Assembly (NCBI RefSeq): GCF_042242105.1
Contig: NC_092019.1
Span: 8,522,328 to 8,586,327 of the forward strand
Origin: Pempheris klunzingeri
Lineage: Eukaryota > Chordata > Actinopteri > Acropomatiformes > Pempheridae
Reading direction: 5' to 3'
Length of the DNA stretch: 64,000 bases
A program made the position numbers and the translations under genes. Positions 53,981 to 64,000 of the stretch are shown here, one piece after another; the first letter of the stretch is position 1, and every line of letters starts with the position of its first letter. The notes beneath the pieces are model-generated. The model saw only the letters and a program-made list of their open reading frames with translations. It had not been told where the DNA came from and searched no databases.

Positions 53981-56900
53981 GTGTGTATAGAGACAAAGTT
54001 AACAGATACAAGGGGAGAAGATCATAGGTACCTGTGCCAAAATCAGTGTTTGGGTGGTTTTCATAGTTTCTTGTAAAGCCGGAAAGATGTATGGAGTGCA
54101 TCAACATTGTGTGCTGACATATATACAGTAATATTGTCAATATTCAATCAATATTATTACACTGACTCCATACTGGAATGTGTCACTAACCTGCATTTTA
54201 GTCTTTGTGCTGTGTAGCAGCTCTGTGTGTCCCACCTCCTCTCTTTCTGCCCCCCTCATCCTCATCTCCACCTCCTCATCAACCTCCTGCCCCACTCGCT
54301 CCTGCTCCTTTAACAAGTGCTGAGGGAAATGGTCATAGTCAGTCAAAGATGTTTTCTAGGTCATCATTGGGGGAATAAATCGAGACACAGTCACAGAGAC
54401 AGAGAGATGAAGGACGGTTGAATGCAGGGTGGTAATCACCTGTTCAAGTCGTCTCCTCTGAGCCTCCAGCTCCATCTGCCTGACTTCTAGATCCTGGACT
54501 GCTGCAGCTGATTCTCGCTCCCGGAGATCCATCTGTAGCAGAACATGAAGGTTAGGTTAGTACTGAAACGTGAAAGTTAAGTCCATGGGAAATTCATTGG
54601 TACAATTAAACAAATAGAAACAATTATTCATATTATTCGTGATAGATTGTGAGCAGCAGAGTTTGGGATTACAGCTCGGGATCTTTGGTTAATAAGCTAC
54701 AGCTTCAGTAACCAAATATAACTGTTACAAATGTTACAACAGCCATTACTGCATCTCGAAAACACATGCAATAAAGTTTAGGTTTGTTTTTTTTTCATAA
54801 TTTTGGGATAAACACTGACATTCTGTTGGTTACATCTCAAAACACAGTTCTTCAAGGAGAGCAGCTTGAAATAAAAATGCATTGAAAGATGTGTAACAGA
54901 TATGCCTCACTAGCTAATGTGGGCTCTCATGTAAAAATACTACTTACAATCTTAATTATCACATTATATATACCTTTCTACTGATTTCCTGGTCTAGTCC
55001 TTGAATCTGTGAGGCTCTCAGGTCCTGCTGGTGTTTGAGGAAACGTCTTCTAGTAGCATCCAGCAACTGTAACTCCTTCACCTTCAGCTCTCTCTTCATG
55101 GCTGCCAACCTGCATAGGACGGAGCAGTGTCAGCAGTCAATTCTGCTGAATCACATCACATCACATTGTTTGTCATAACACAACTGTGGAGTTGTGAGTG
55201 TCTTGTGCTTTTTACTTTTCCCTCTGCTGTGTTAATTTTCCCTCTTCTTGTGCCAGGATGTTTCTGCGCTGTTGCTCTGCCTTCAACAGCAGCTCCTGTG
55301 CTCGAAAAAGGGAACTATGAGAGCAAGCCAAATATGTACATCACAACAAAATCTATGCTTATAATGAAAACATTTCTACCTGTTGTGCATAATAGGCTTC
55401 CTCTTCACCTTGGCGACGCACAAAATCTGCACGCAGGGATGACAACTCCTGCCTTAAGAGATAAAAGCACACACATTTCATCTAGTGCATCTTTTCTCAC
55501 CAATGTCTTTGAAATGTATTGCCTAACATTAATTTTATCAAATTAAATATGCTTTTTCCCCTCATCAACACTGTCAGTACACTATCTGTACTCTCACCTC
55601 TCACGGAGATACTCCATCTCCTGCAGTCTTATCTTCTCTCTCTCCTGACTCTGGTAATTCACTATGAATTCTGGGTAGTGGTTGAACACGGGGTACTGGC
55701 CTTTGGTCAGTGGTGTAAAGTCAGAGAGCATAGTCCTGGGATGGATGTCAGCTGGTGTGCAGCCCATGAGCCGGTAAGCCTCCTTTATCATGGCTCCCAC
55801 ATCCAGGTTGTTACGGTGGTGGAAAAAATACTGGAAGGAAAAGAAACAGGATAGATGAGAGGACTTTTTATGGAGGAGCAAGATAGAAAAGTGATTTTGT
55901 GACTGACTATGTAGCGGACTTTATTTCTAGAGAGGAAAAGCTAGTTACTTCAAAGTCCTGTTTCTGGGAGCAGAGCAGCAGGGGCTCACGGCAGCAGCTG
56001 ATGTAGGCCACGCAGGCCATGAGCAGAAATGACGGATGGTTGGAGAAGATGTTGTCAAAGAGTCTGAGCCACTCATCACGAGTCAAAACCTCTGAGAACA
56101 AGGTCTCCAGCAGGGGCCACACATAGAGCTAGAACAGATAGATGCACAATAAAATGTGTAAACTTAAACAAGGCAGAGATGTGTGATCACGTGGGGGTGA
56201 AACTGTGCTCCTGGAGTCTGAACACCCATCCACCCTTCACCTCCACCTGTGTGTAGCCGCGTACTGCTGTTACCTGTGAGGTGATGCCACAGTCCATCAG
56301 GTGTTGCAGCAGTTCCTTGTCATGATGAGCCAGAATGTTCTCCGCCATGCTCAGGATGTTCAGAGGAGGGTTGGGGAAGTACTCAAACCAATGCTGACAC
56401 CAACTCACTGTAAAACCAAACATCTGTGTACTAAACACACTGACAGCACCTTCACTTTGCCTCAAGAGATTAATTTCATAAAAACAACCATTAAGTACCT
56501 ATGACAGTGGCCACCACCTCGAAACAGAGCATTGGGTTGTTCTGGAAGAGCTTGACAAAGGGGAAGGCTACCAGGGGGAGATACTCCACCTCCCCAAAGA
56601 TGGCTGCCCAGTGAGCTAAGGCAGACAAAACTCTGTTAAGGGCAGAAAAGGAAATTGATTGGTTGAAAATCATGTGATCTAAAACAGATGAAAATCCTTG
56701 AACTTCTGCAATCAAAATCAAGAAAATCTATGTACTTGTAATGAGTACAACTGTGTATGTGTGTGTGAAAGAGAATGAGAGAGAGAAAGAGAGAGAGGAT
56801 GGGTACCTCTGCAATCCCCTCTGCAGCTTGTGACTTTTTATGGGGTATTTATCATGCAGAGTGAGGTAGGCTGCATGCAGTCCTTTATCAGTGAGACTGC

Positions 56901-59900
56901 TGTACGCAGCATGATTCTCTGGGAGACACAACAAAGACCGCCACACAAACATCCTGCAACACAGATACAAAAATTATTCATGTAAATCTTTAATGAGCAC
57001 AAGTGCTACAAAGTTGGTGTTTTTTAGTCAGCAGATACATGACGATGCTCCTTCTATGAAAGCAATGTTTACCTGTATTTAGCAGGATATTCCCCAAACG
57101 CCTTGAGCAGAGCCACCAGTCTCTTCTTATTCAGGCCAGCAGGTAGTTCATTCTATCGAGGGACACAAAACCTTAACAATTAAGAATTAATCAAGCACAC
57201 TTTACATCTAGTCAGAGAGAAGTGCTCTAAGTGGATTTAAACGTGTGTATGATAAATAGGACTCTGCATAGTAAAAATGTACAAAAAATGTGCTAGGACG
57301 CCAGTGTTCCCACCTCTTTATCTTCAGCTGTAGACCCAACAGGGGGTCTAAGTATCTTCACTTGTGTCCGCCTACCCGAGCTCTTGGCTGCTCTGTGAAC
57401 AACGTCTGGTCTGACCTTGACCTTTAGGTTAGACAAGTCCTGATCAGCTTCACCGCCAGAGACTACTGCCACCTTAGAGGGAGGAGGCTGGGCAAGGGCG
57501 ACAGAGAGACACAATATGTTATTATCATCAAACTCTTGTCCACCTTGTACGCCGTTGTGGTGTTATCACAACTGACCATCACCTTGTTTAGTTCTTGTGT
57601 GAGACTCTGAACGCTGTAGACATTGATGCTGCCATTATCCATGATGGCTACAACATGTCGGCCGTTAGGGCTGACAGCCACTGTGGTGATGGCGTCGTCG
57701 TGGGTACCCATGTGGAAAAGCAGCTTGCAGGTGTGAATGTTGATGAAGCGCATCATGCCGTCTTGGCTCAATACACCTAGTGTCTGCAGAGACAAAAAAA
57801 AAGCCTAAGACTAACAGGGCGCACATGCTAACTGTGGAGAAAAGTTAACATGGTAAACATATACATACAGAGATACAGAAACTTTAAACTTCCATAGCAG
57901 GAGAACTGGGAAGATGAGAGGAAAAGGCTGTCTGTCTGTCTGTCTGTCTGTGTACCTGACTCGCTCCTCCATCAAAGCTGTCGGGCAGAAATTCCAGCTG
58001 TCGCACAGTTCGGACCTGCGTGGGCATCTGAACCACTCTGACCAGCTGTTGGCTGTCCAGACACCACAGGTGCAGCAGGTTGGAGCGCCCACCAGCAGCA
58101 AGGCTCTTACCATCACTGCCAGCACAAGTCAAGTATATCAGTGTTTGAGAGTCTTCTGACCCCTCTTTAACTTTATGCTTATGAACTGTTTAGCCAAAAC
58201 GAATAATCGATTAATCTAGAAAATAAACTGCAAATTAATTAATAATGTAAATAATCGTTACTTGCAGCTCCAGTATTCAAGAATTTCTCTAAAAAGCTAC
58301 ATAATCACTGAGTTAGTAAGTGGTTGTGATGTGAGAGACCCACCGCGTGACAGCAAAGGCCTTGTAGGAGATTTTGGGTCCAGAGTCAGGGACAGGGAGC
58401 TGGTATTTGCAGAACAGAGTGTCGCTCTCCCAAGCAAAGATTGAGTCATCACTGAAACAGCTGAGGATGGTGTTACTGAGAGGCAGAAAAAACACCTGCA
58501 ACACAAACAGACCATGACAACAATGAAAAAGAACAAATTTAGAGCATACCATACATTTACTGGACATATACATAGAATTAGCATCTTAAATTCAACCCAA
58601 ATAAACAGTCGGCATAAATGATTACTACATGAAATGGTCAAACTACAGTTCGTACACATTTTCATTTAGTGTGTTTCAGTGTTTACCCTCTGAATGCCGA
58701 CAGACTGTCTGATGTTGAGCTTCCTCTTCCTCTGGAAGGTGTCCAGGTCCCAGAGCTGAGCCGTGTCTGAGGACGTGCTGATGGCATAGCGACCTGAGCT
58801 GTGGACAGAGATGGATGAAACTGCCCCCTCGTGACCCCGCATCCAACTGACCAGCTGCTTGGTGTCTAGAGGAAAGATAACAAAAATTCTTTGTAAATGA
58901 ATTCTTGTGAAAAACAAGAAAGCACACCCTTAAAAAGAAATAAGCAGTGTGTGGATGTGTCCTTCCTACCTTTGTCAAAGCACTTGATGGTATAGTCAGA
59001 CAGGGCAACAAGGAACTCTGTGGTCCGGCGGAGGCTGAATGCCAGCGCAGTGGAGGCCTGTCCTGTCTTCTGCACCAGACGAAATCTTCCCCCAGTAAGA
59101 AGCAACAAAAAACACAACATCAGATACATGTGAAAGCATGCTGAGTTTATACATAAGGGCAGCTCATTTTGACATCATGTTCTGCTCTTTAAAGAAAGTA
59201 CGGCCTTTTATGGTTGAAACATTGTCGTGTCTTTGTAGAAGAAAAGAAAAATTGGGAACAAAATAGGAGTGTGCAAATATTTGTCCATGTTTTCTAAATA
59301 TCACATGTTGAGGTGAGAGAGGGTACGTGTCTACATTAAATGGCTATCACTAGCATTAACAGGAAATGGGAACAGTAAGTAGACCATATTATTTGCGGAT
59401 ATGTCAATAATAATATTAATAGAATATATTTTAAACCAATCACAAAAACACTACATTATTTTGGGCCTTTTGAGTCAGTCACCTGTTTCTACTGATGTCA
59501 AAAACATAGATGTTTCCATGGTGATCTCCAGCCAGGAAGGAATCACCAGTGGTGTCAAAAGCCACATGGACGAAACGAACCGTCTTGGCCGGCTGAGCAG
59601 TGCGGACCACTGTCACTATCACACTGAGGGAGACAAACCGTGTCAAGGCTGCTGCCTAGTGGTTATAATACACCCTGAAATAAGCTTTTAGAAAGATATT
59701 ATCACCTCCCACAACCCACAGTAGATTAGACTGAACACCACATCAAAGAGAACTATAGTAGACAAGGATGATCACACTAGCGACCCAGGTGCTCATATGA
59801 ATAAATTATGATATCATATTTAGCTATCAACCCACAAACAGTAATTTAGATTAAATTCATCTTCGCTGTGCTGTTGGGGCTGGTTCTACACACACTCACA

Positions 59901-60285
59901 GACAAGTGGTTCATAAAATGGATGATAGAAAGGAAGAAAATAACTAAACCGAGCTCAGATATTTCCCATCTTTATCCATCTCCCTAAATAAAGTTAGTAT
60001 GTGGTATGATTTGGTGTAAATGCACAAACGAGTGCAACAGGTGCGCCTTAGCGTACACAAATCTCAAGCATGCAGCACCATCAATAACCAGTATTATTTC
60101 AGGCTAGAAAGAAGAAAATCTCACAACACAGTCCAGTTAATGTGTCACTCCCCGCAGCATCAGTTGCACATGAGAACTAACGTTAATCAAGCTGTGACTA
60201 TTATTCAGACCTACCCTTTGCCAGGTGTTGGTTTTCGGTGCCAGATTCTGCCCTCTTCTTTGTTACCAATGTCCGTCACCTCCAT
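52746..60285 (-). CDS. tbc1d31: TBC1 domain family member 31 (WDR67), ciliary/centriolar scaffold
   Basis: TBC1D31 is a WD40-TBC-coiled-coil protein of centriolar satellites; in mammals it scaffolds PKA and the ligase praja2 in control of OFD1 and ciliogenesis. Twenty-three phase-consistent minus-strand exons give about 1077 aa (human 1066): 60285-60215, 59623-59483, 59085-58970, 58865-58687, 58495-58344, 58115-57956, 57783-57583, 57487-57314, 57152-57073, 56953-56807, 56632-56499, 56407-56274, 56128-55949, 55830-55598, 55452-55380, 55295-55216, 55109-54974, 54532-54440, 54319-54191, 53928-53734, 53491-53422, 53331-53131, 52900-52746. WD40 repeats fill exons 2-7 (GDHHGNIYVFD, SSDTAQLWDLDTF). 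The TBC domain fills exons 9-13 (YRMFVWRSLLCLPENH, WCQHWFEYFPNPP, LLQHLMDCGITSQ). Exons 14-20 are a charged coiled coil; the C-terminal exon resembles the human end (KEIRDLRQKLAARARE). Confidence 0.95.
53930..53977. repeat. (TG)n microsatellite at tbc1d31 exon 20 acceptor
   Basis: On the minus strand this is an AC run that itself supplies the CAG acceptor at 53928/53929, replacing a pyrimidine tract. Confidence 0.95.
57930..57953. repeat. (CTGT)n tetranucleotide repeat beside a tbc1d31 donor
   Basis: On the minus strand ACAG repeats begin within 3 nt of the donor of exon 6 (57956/57955). Confidence 0.9.
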
Positions 60286-60680
60286 TTTAAAGACGTTTGT
60301 ACGGACTGAGGTATATCCCCCTGACTAAACTCACTATTACTGCCACGGTTTAGAGTAACACGGCTAGCTAACAGGCTAGCCGGCTAATCTCCGTACAGGC
60401 GGCACAAACAGCGCGAAATTTGAAACAGCGACATTCAGTATATTTAGTTATTAAGTTATGACAGGAGAAACCGTAAAGCTCAGCAGCATGTAAGGTTGGC
60501 CAGAGTTTAACAAAAAGTTTAACGGACACTAAGCTAACACTTTTCTCCAACTTCTCTTTCAGGAATCTTTTTTCAGCTTGTTTTGAGGACAGTTACGCTG
60601 TCGCTCGAAGTTGACGTTAAAGGTAAATAGAAGCGTGCATTGTGGGAGTTGTAGTTTAACAGTTCAAGGCGGCGTAAATC
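60286..60680 (-). promoter_or_regulatory. tbc1d31: tbc1d31 5' UTR and probable promoter
   Basis: This segment upstream of the tbc1d31 ATG is moderately CpG-containing (GGCGGCACAAACAGCGCG at about 60398) with GCTAGCTAAC motifs usual near fish promoters. No TATA box is obvious. Assigned from position only. Confidence 0.4.
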
Positions 60681-61059
60681 AAATTGTAAATTATCCTCAA
60701 CCCACCTCATTATAGTGGGTAGGTTTATAGTAGGTTGAATTTGAATAGGGGGTGAAATTGAACCCTGAAGTGGTCATTTTATTTGGTTTTGTGTCTTTTA
60801 AAGAGCACCCTTAAAAATACATAGATGGAAAACATATCTGTGGTTTTCTGACATCTGAATTAGTCGTCTTGAACACGTAGTGTCACAGACCTTCAGAAAT
60901 AGGCCAGGAAAGGTCTGAGCTCTGGACCAACACTAAGTGGCCCACTCACCTCTTAGTGGGGCATTTGATGGTGGAGAGTAATTGTTCATGTTATAATTGA
61001 CACCTGTGCTTTTCCTGCTTTGTCAAGTCAAAATGTCTGCTGTGAAAAGAGTCTATTGA

Positions 61060-61920
61060 TAACAGAGTTTGGGTGAATCACAAGGACCTATTTGAAATAA
61101 TGGCAATACACTCACAAGTAATGAAACGAGGCACTGAGGGCAAATTCATTTGGGTTCCTGCTCATTCAGGCATTCTGGGTAATGAGCGAGAAATGGCATT
61201 GTTTGGAAGGAAATCATTAAAGAGGGGCAGCAGCACCAGGATCAGGAGATATGGAGAAGACATTCACAACCAAAAATTTTTTTTTTGTGTACATAGGTTT
61301 TTACCACTGTATATATTATATTATATTCTGCTATTTAATTTTTCTAATTCTTAACTGTGTGCTTTTATTCTTTTTGTCTGTCCCTTTGAGCTGCTGTAAC
61401 AGCAAAGTTTCCCCACTGAGGGATCAATAAATAAATATCTTATATCTTAACCAATTTGAACCAGAGTGGATGGTATGAGAAATATGGAAAGAGAGGAGAG
61501 GGGAGGAGGAGAATAGGACCCAGTAATCTGAACAGGACTCTTTACATTATGTGGAAGCATCCAGTCCATCTTTGCGAGCAATTTTGGGTACCAGAAACTG
61601 TCAAACGTGCTGGTCAGTGGCAGGAAATCTATATTGGAGAAAAAGGGCAAAGATTAGCACTAACAGGAGCAGGATTAAAGGGCATACTGGAGTGTGGTGG
61701 AAGCGGGCAAAGCAGGAAATGTTTGGTCAGCTGCTTAAAGAGAAACGTAATAACGAAAAATCTGATCATCCAGAAACTGTAGGAGCTAACAAACTCCAGA
61801 AGATGCCAGTAATTCAACACCAAGGATGCAAGCTGTCGTTAAACCTCAAAGAAGACGGAGAAGAACAAGAACAAAAACAAGAAAAAGGAGAAGGACGTGG
61901 CGAGAGAGTGCAAATATAAT
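61060..61920 (+). mobile_element. Second I-clade-like LINE 3' fragment, with a nested insertion
   Basis: The open text from about 61085 reads KFIWVPAHSGILGNER (RNase H signature) and is interrupted at about 61250-61440. It resumes with LNRTLYIMWKHPVHLCEQ and ends around AGLKGILECGGSGQSRKCLV, the usual C-terminal end of I-type fish LINEs. The non-coding end from about 61805 (CCAGTAATTCAACACC, GTTAAACCTCAAAGAAG, then AGAACAAGAACAA) parallels the end of the copy at 3660-4215. The fragment is 5'-truncated and inactive. Confidence 0.7.
61255..61447 (+). mobile_element. Short retroposon 3' end nested in the LINE fragment
   Basis: The segment ends with GAGCTGCTGTAACAGCAAAG, TTTCCCCACTGAGGGATCAA, TAAATAAATATC and a short ATCTTAT tail, a layout common to 3' ends of fish non-LTR elements. 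It separates two parts of the surrounding LINE text. Family uncertain. Confidence 0.5.
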
Positions 61921-63203
61921 GACAAAATTGGCTAAAATTATAACTGTTAAACTGTAGTAACTAGTTAAGAAGAAAAAAGTTGTTATTGCATTGCATTGCA
62001 TTATTATATCACATTTTTCTGTTCTTCCCCACAGTATACAACAATAATTCATAATGAATTCATCTCTTCACCAAATTAGATTGCTCTCAAACCAAGGCCC
62101 AAACAGACAGGTAAAGACAAGGCAGAAAGTAATTTAGGGAGAGTAGAGATGGGAACACCAATAAAGTAATATGATGAGAGCAGTTAACCTGACACGGTAG
62201 TGTCTCCTCTAACTTGGCTACAGAGGTGAAATATACCCTTGTTTTTACAGATTAAATGTTTTTAATTGTGATTACAAGTTCATAGGGGAAATATTTTTAA
62301 TTTTTTGGTGTCCAAATTAAATTGCATCTTTTTATGCTCCACAGGTCCACTTCCAGCTTTGCAGCAGCAAAGATGAATGTTCTTTAACATTACAACAAAA
62401 CGTCAGACTCTGGCATTGGTCAGATAAAAAAAAAACATCTAAACAGACCAGATAGCACAAGTGGTTTTTCTCTCAATATACTTTATTCATAAAGAACTTT
62501 GGTATACAGTAAAACTTTGGAGGAAAATGACACAGACATACAGACATTTCATGAGAAACACCAAGGCCAGCAATACATTAACAAAACAGATGGGCCAGAG
62601 CAACTGATGGAGCAACAAGCAGTTGGCTTGGTGTGAGTCATATTGGCTCCACTGTTGCTACGTTTCTGCTGATTTTGTGAGACGCTTTACATTCCTGCTT
62701 AGCTTGAATAAAGAAGATGACTTTGGTGCAATTAAAAAACTTAAAAATAGGGCTGAGAGTACTTGACTTGTATCAAGTACTCTCAGATTGGCTACACAAT
62801 GACAAACAGGCTCACCCCTTGTTTTTTCCTTGTTCAGCATGAGCTAAACAAAGCCAACGTATTTTTGCAGTAACATTGGTTAGTTTTTTATTTGTCATAT
62901 TACGCTAGTATACTTTTAACAGGGTTAGAGGGCATATCTAAATCCAACAGTTCTGCTGAAAGGACAGTAATATTTTGCTCATCAAACAATAAAAAAAATT
63001 CAACTCAAAATGAAATCTCATACACTACAAACTGTGTTGATGTGAATTATTTTCCATTTGAAATATAAAACTCTCTTTGGATAATAATAATACCAAGGCT
63101 GAGCTCCTAAATAGTTGGCAGGTAAAAAACAAAAAAAGGTTGAAATTACCTGACATAGAACGAGAAAGGGAACTGGAAATATGTGACAGATATTGAAACA
63201 CAT
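61921..63203 (-). other. Spacer and 3' UTR of the dispanin-like gene
   Basis: No coding exon was found. A minus-strand AATAAA (TTTATT at about 62482-62487) would give the dispanin-like gene a 3' UTR of about 720 bp. A perfect inverted pair GAGAGTACTTGA / TCAAGTACTCTC at about 62755-62787 can form a hairpin within that UTR. Confidence 0.5.
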
Positions 63204-63356
63204 TTAGTTAACAAAAGACAACATCACCACTATGTAGACAATGACAATGACTGAGATGCTGATGCCAATTCCCAGGGCAATATGGTTCAGTATCTTGGCC
63301 AACCTGCTGTTCCTCTCTGCCTCCATCTGGTTCCCGACTAAGTTGGCTTCACGGGT
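63204..63356 (-). CDS. Last exon of a CD225/dispanin (IFITM-like) membrane protein, partial
   Basis: The exon follows a CCCTCAG acceptor and encodes about 50 aa ending in a stop: TREANLVGNQMEAERNSRLA, KILNHIALGIGI, then a very hydrophobic ISVIVIVYIVVMLSFVN. The pattern (S/T)R-x4-VG-x5-A-x5-AK-LN-x2-A-LGI is that of the second exon of IFITM/dispanin proteins, which encodes the end of the conserved intracellular loop and the C-terminal membrane helix. Dispanins are typically two-exon genes, so the first exon should lie beyond 64000. The subfamily cannot be told from this exon. It lies between tbc1d31 and the window edge, where derl1 would be expected in human order. Confidence 0.72.
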   Translation of the reverse strand, partial: TREANLVGNQMEAERNSRLAKILNHIALGIGISISVIVIVYIVVMLSFVN

Positions 63357-64000
63357 CTGAGGGTGAGAAAAAATATTTCAAATTAGAAATGTATGAGTTA
63401 AAAAAAAAACAAAATATGCCAAAAAAACTCAATCAAACTGATGTTTGATTTAATGTTTTATTCTAATCATAAGGTTAGACTGCAGTGCTACAGCACAGCC
63501 ATGGATTAAGTGAATTTCACTGTAATATATTGTGGTTAAAGTGAGTCTATGTGATTTATGCTGTGGCCACAAGTGGTAATTATAGGACAACAATTAACGC
63601 TAAAATGTAGTGTAACAGCAACACAAGTGCAGAAGGGCCATGAAGTCAGCAATACGACTCAGTAACGTCACAACAATATTTATTGTTAGTTTGCTAACAC
63701 TGGTCATACCAGACCATGTAGGCCTGAACCAACAAAAGCCTTGAGTGCATCTAAATGAGTATGGGGGTATGTTTTCCTTATTAATTCAATACTCAACTTA
63801 CTTCACTCAAAAGTTACAGTCTCACTTAAAACCGTTTCTTAATAAAAACAGTTGACCTACTCAACCCTGCTCAAAACCAATCGGTTTGACAACCACTGAG
63901 GAGAAACGAAAAGTAGCCTTTACTGGTTACATGTTCCTCTGCATAAACTGTATTCTGCCAGATTTACAAAGCAAGTTGTACTTAGAAGATGTCTTATGGT
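63357..64000 (-). other. Intron of the dispanin-like gene
   Basis: AT-rich sequence upstream (in transcript sense) of the last exon. I see no further exon before the window edge. Confidence 0.5.

Noticed and set aside
55519-55854. A 111-aa plus-strand open frame
   Set aside because: It is the antisense shadow of tbc1d31 exon 14, whose minus frame matches the family and splices in phase.

Overview
The window is nuclear DNA of a ray-finned fish, most likely a percomorph (perch-like) teleost. It holds compact multi-exon vertebrate genes with GT-AG introns, many CA/TG microsatellites, and dispersed repeats that I recognise from spiny-rayed fish genomes. Exons were delimited by hand from reading frame, splice consensus and family similarity recalled from memory; no alignment or database search was possible.

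Layout. 0.56-3.03 kb (-): mrpl32, three exons. 4.23-7.61 kb (+): psma2, eight exons, head-to-head with mrpl32 as in human 7p14. 9.01-23.51 kb (+): atad2, 30 coding exons. 25.1-31.56 kb (+): zhx1, a non-coding 5' exon and seven coding exons; five homeodomains but no C2H2 zinc fingers. 31.56-37.9 kb: gene-poor, probably a long zhx1 3' UTR plus repeats. 37.90-41.13 kb (+): a small secreted lectin gene joining a divergent F-type lectin (fucolectin) domain to a C-type lectin domain, with an apparent frame break in its last exon. 42.72-46.24 kb (+): the C8orf76 homologue. 47.56-50.95 kb (-): fam83a. 52.75-60.29 kb (-): tbc1d31, 23 exons. 63.20-63.36 kb (-): last exon of a CD225/dispanin (IFITM-like) gene that continues beyond the window.

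atad2-zhx1-c8orf76-fam83a-tbc1d31 keeps the order and relative orientation of human 8q24.13. The mrpl32/psma2 pair belongs to a different human chromosome, so an ancestral synteny junction lies at about 8.45-9.0 kb. The genes do not form a pathway: they cover mitochondrial translation, proteolysis, chromatin ATPase/bromodomain function, homeodomain transcription control, immune-type lectin, EGFR/CK1-linked signalling scaffold and ciliary/centriolar scaffold.

Repeats include two 3' ends of one I-clade-like LINE (one ending in a GAA-rich tail at the psma2 start codon), one solo LTR fossil in an atad2 intron, several MITE-like elements, a SINE-like repeat, and dinucleotide tracts that abut splice sites in fam83a and tbc1d31.
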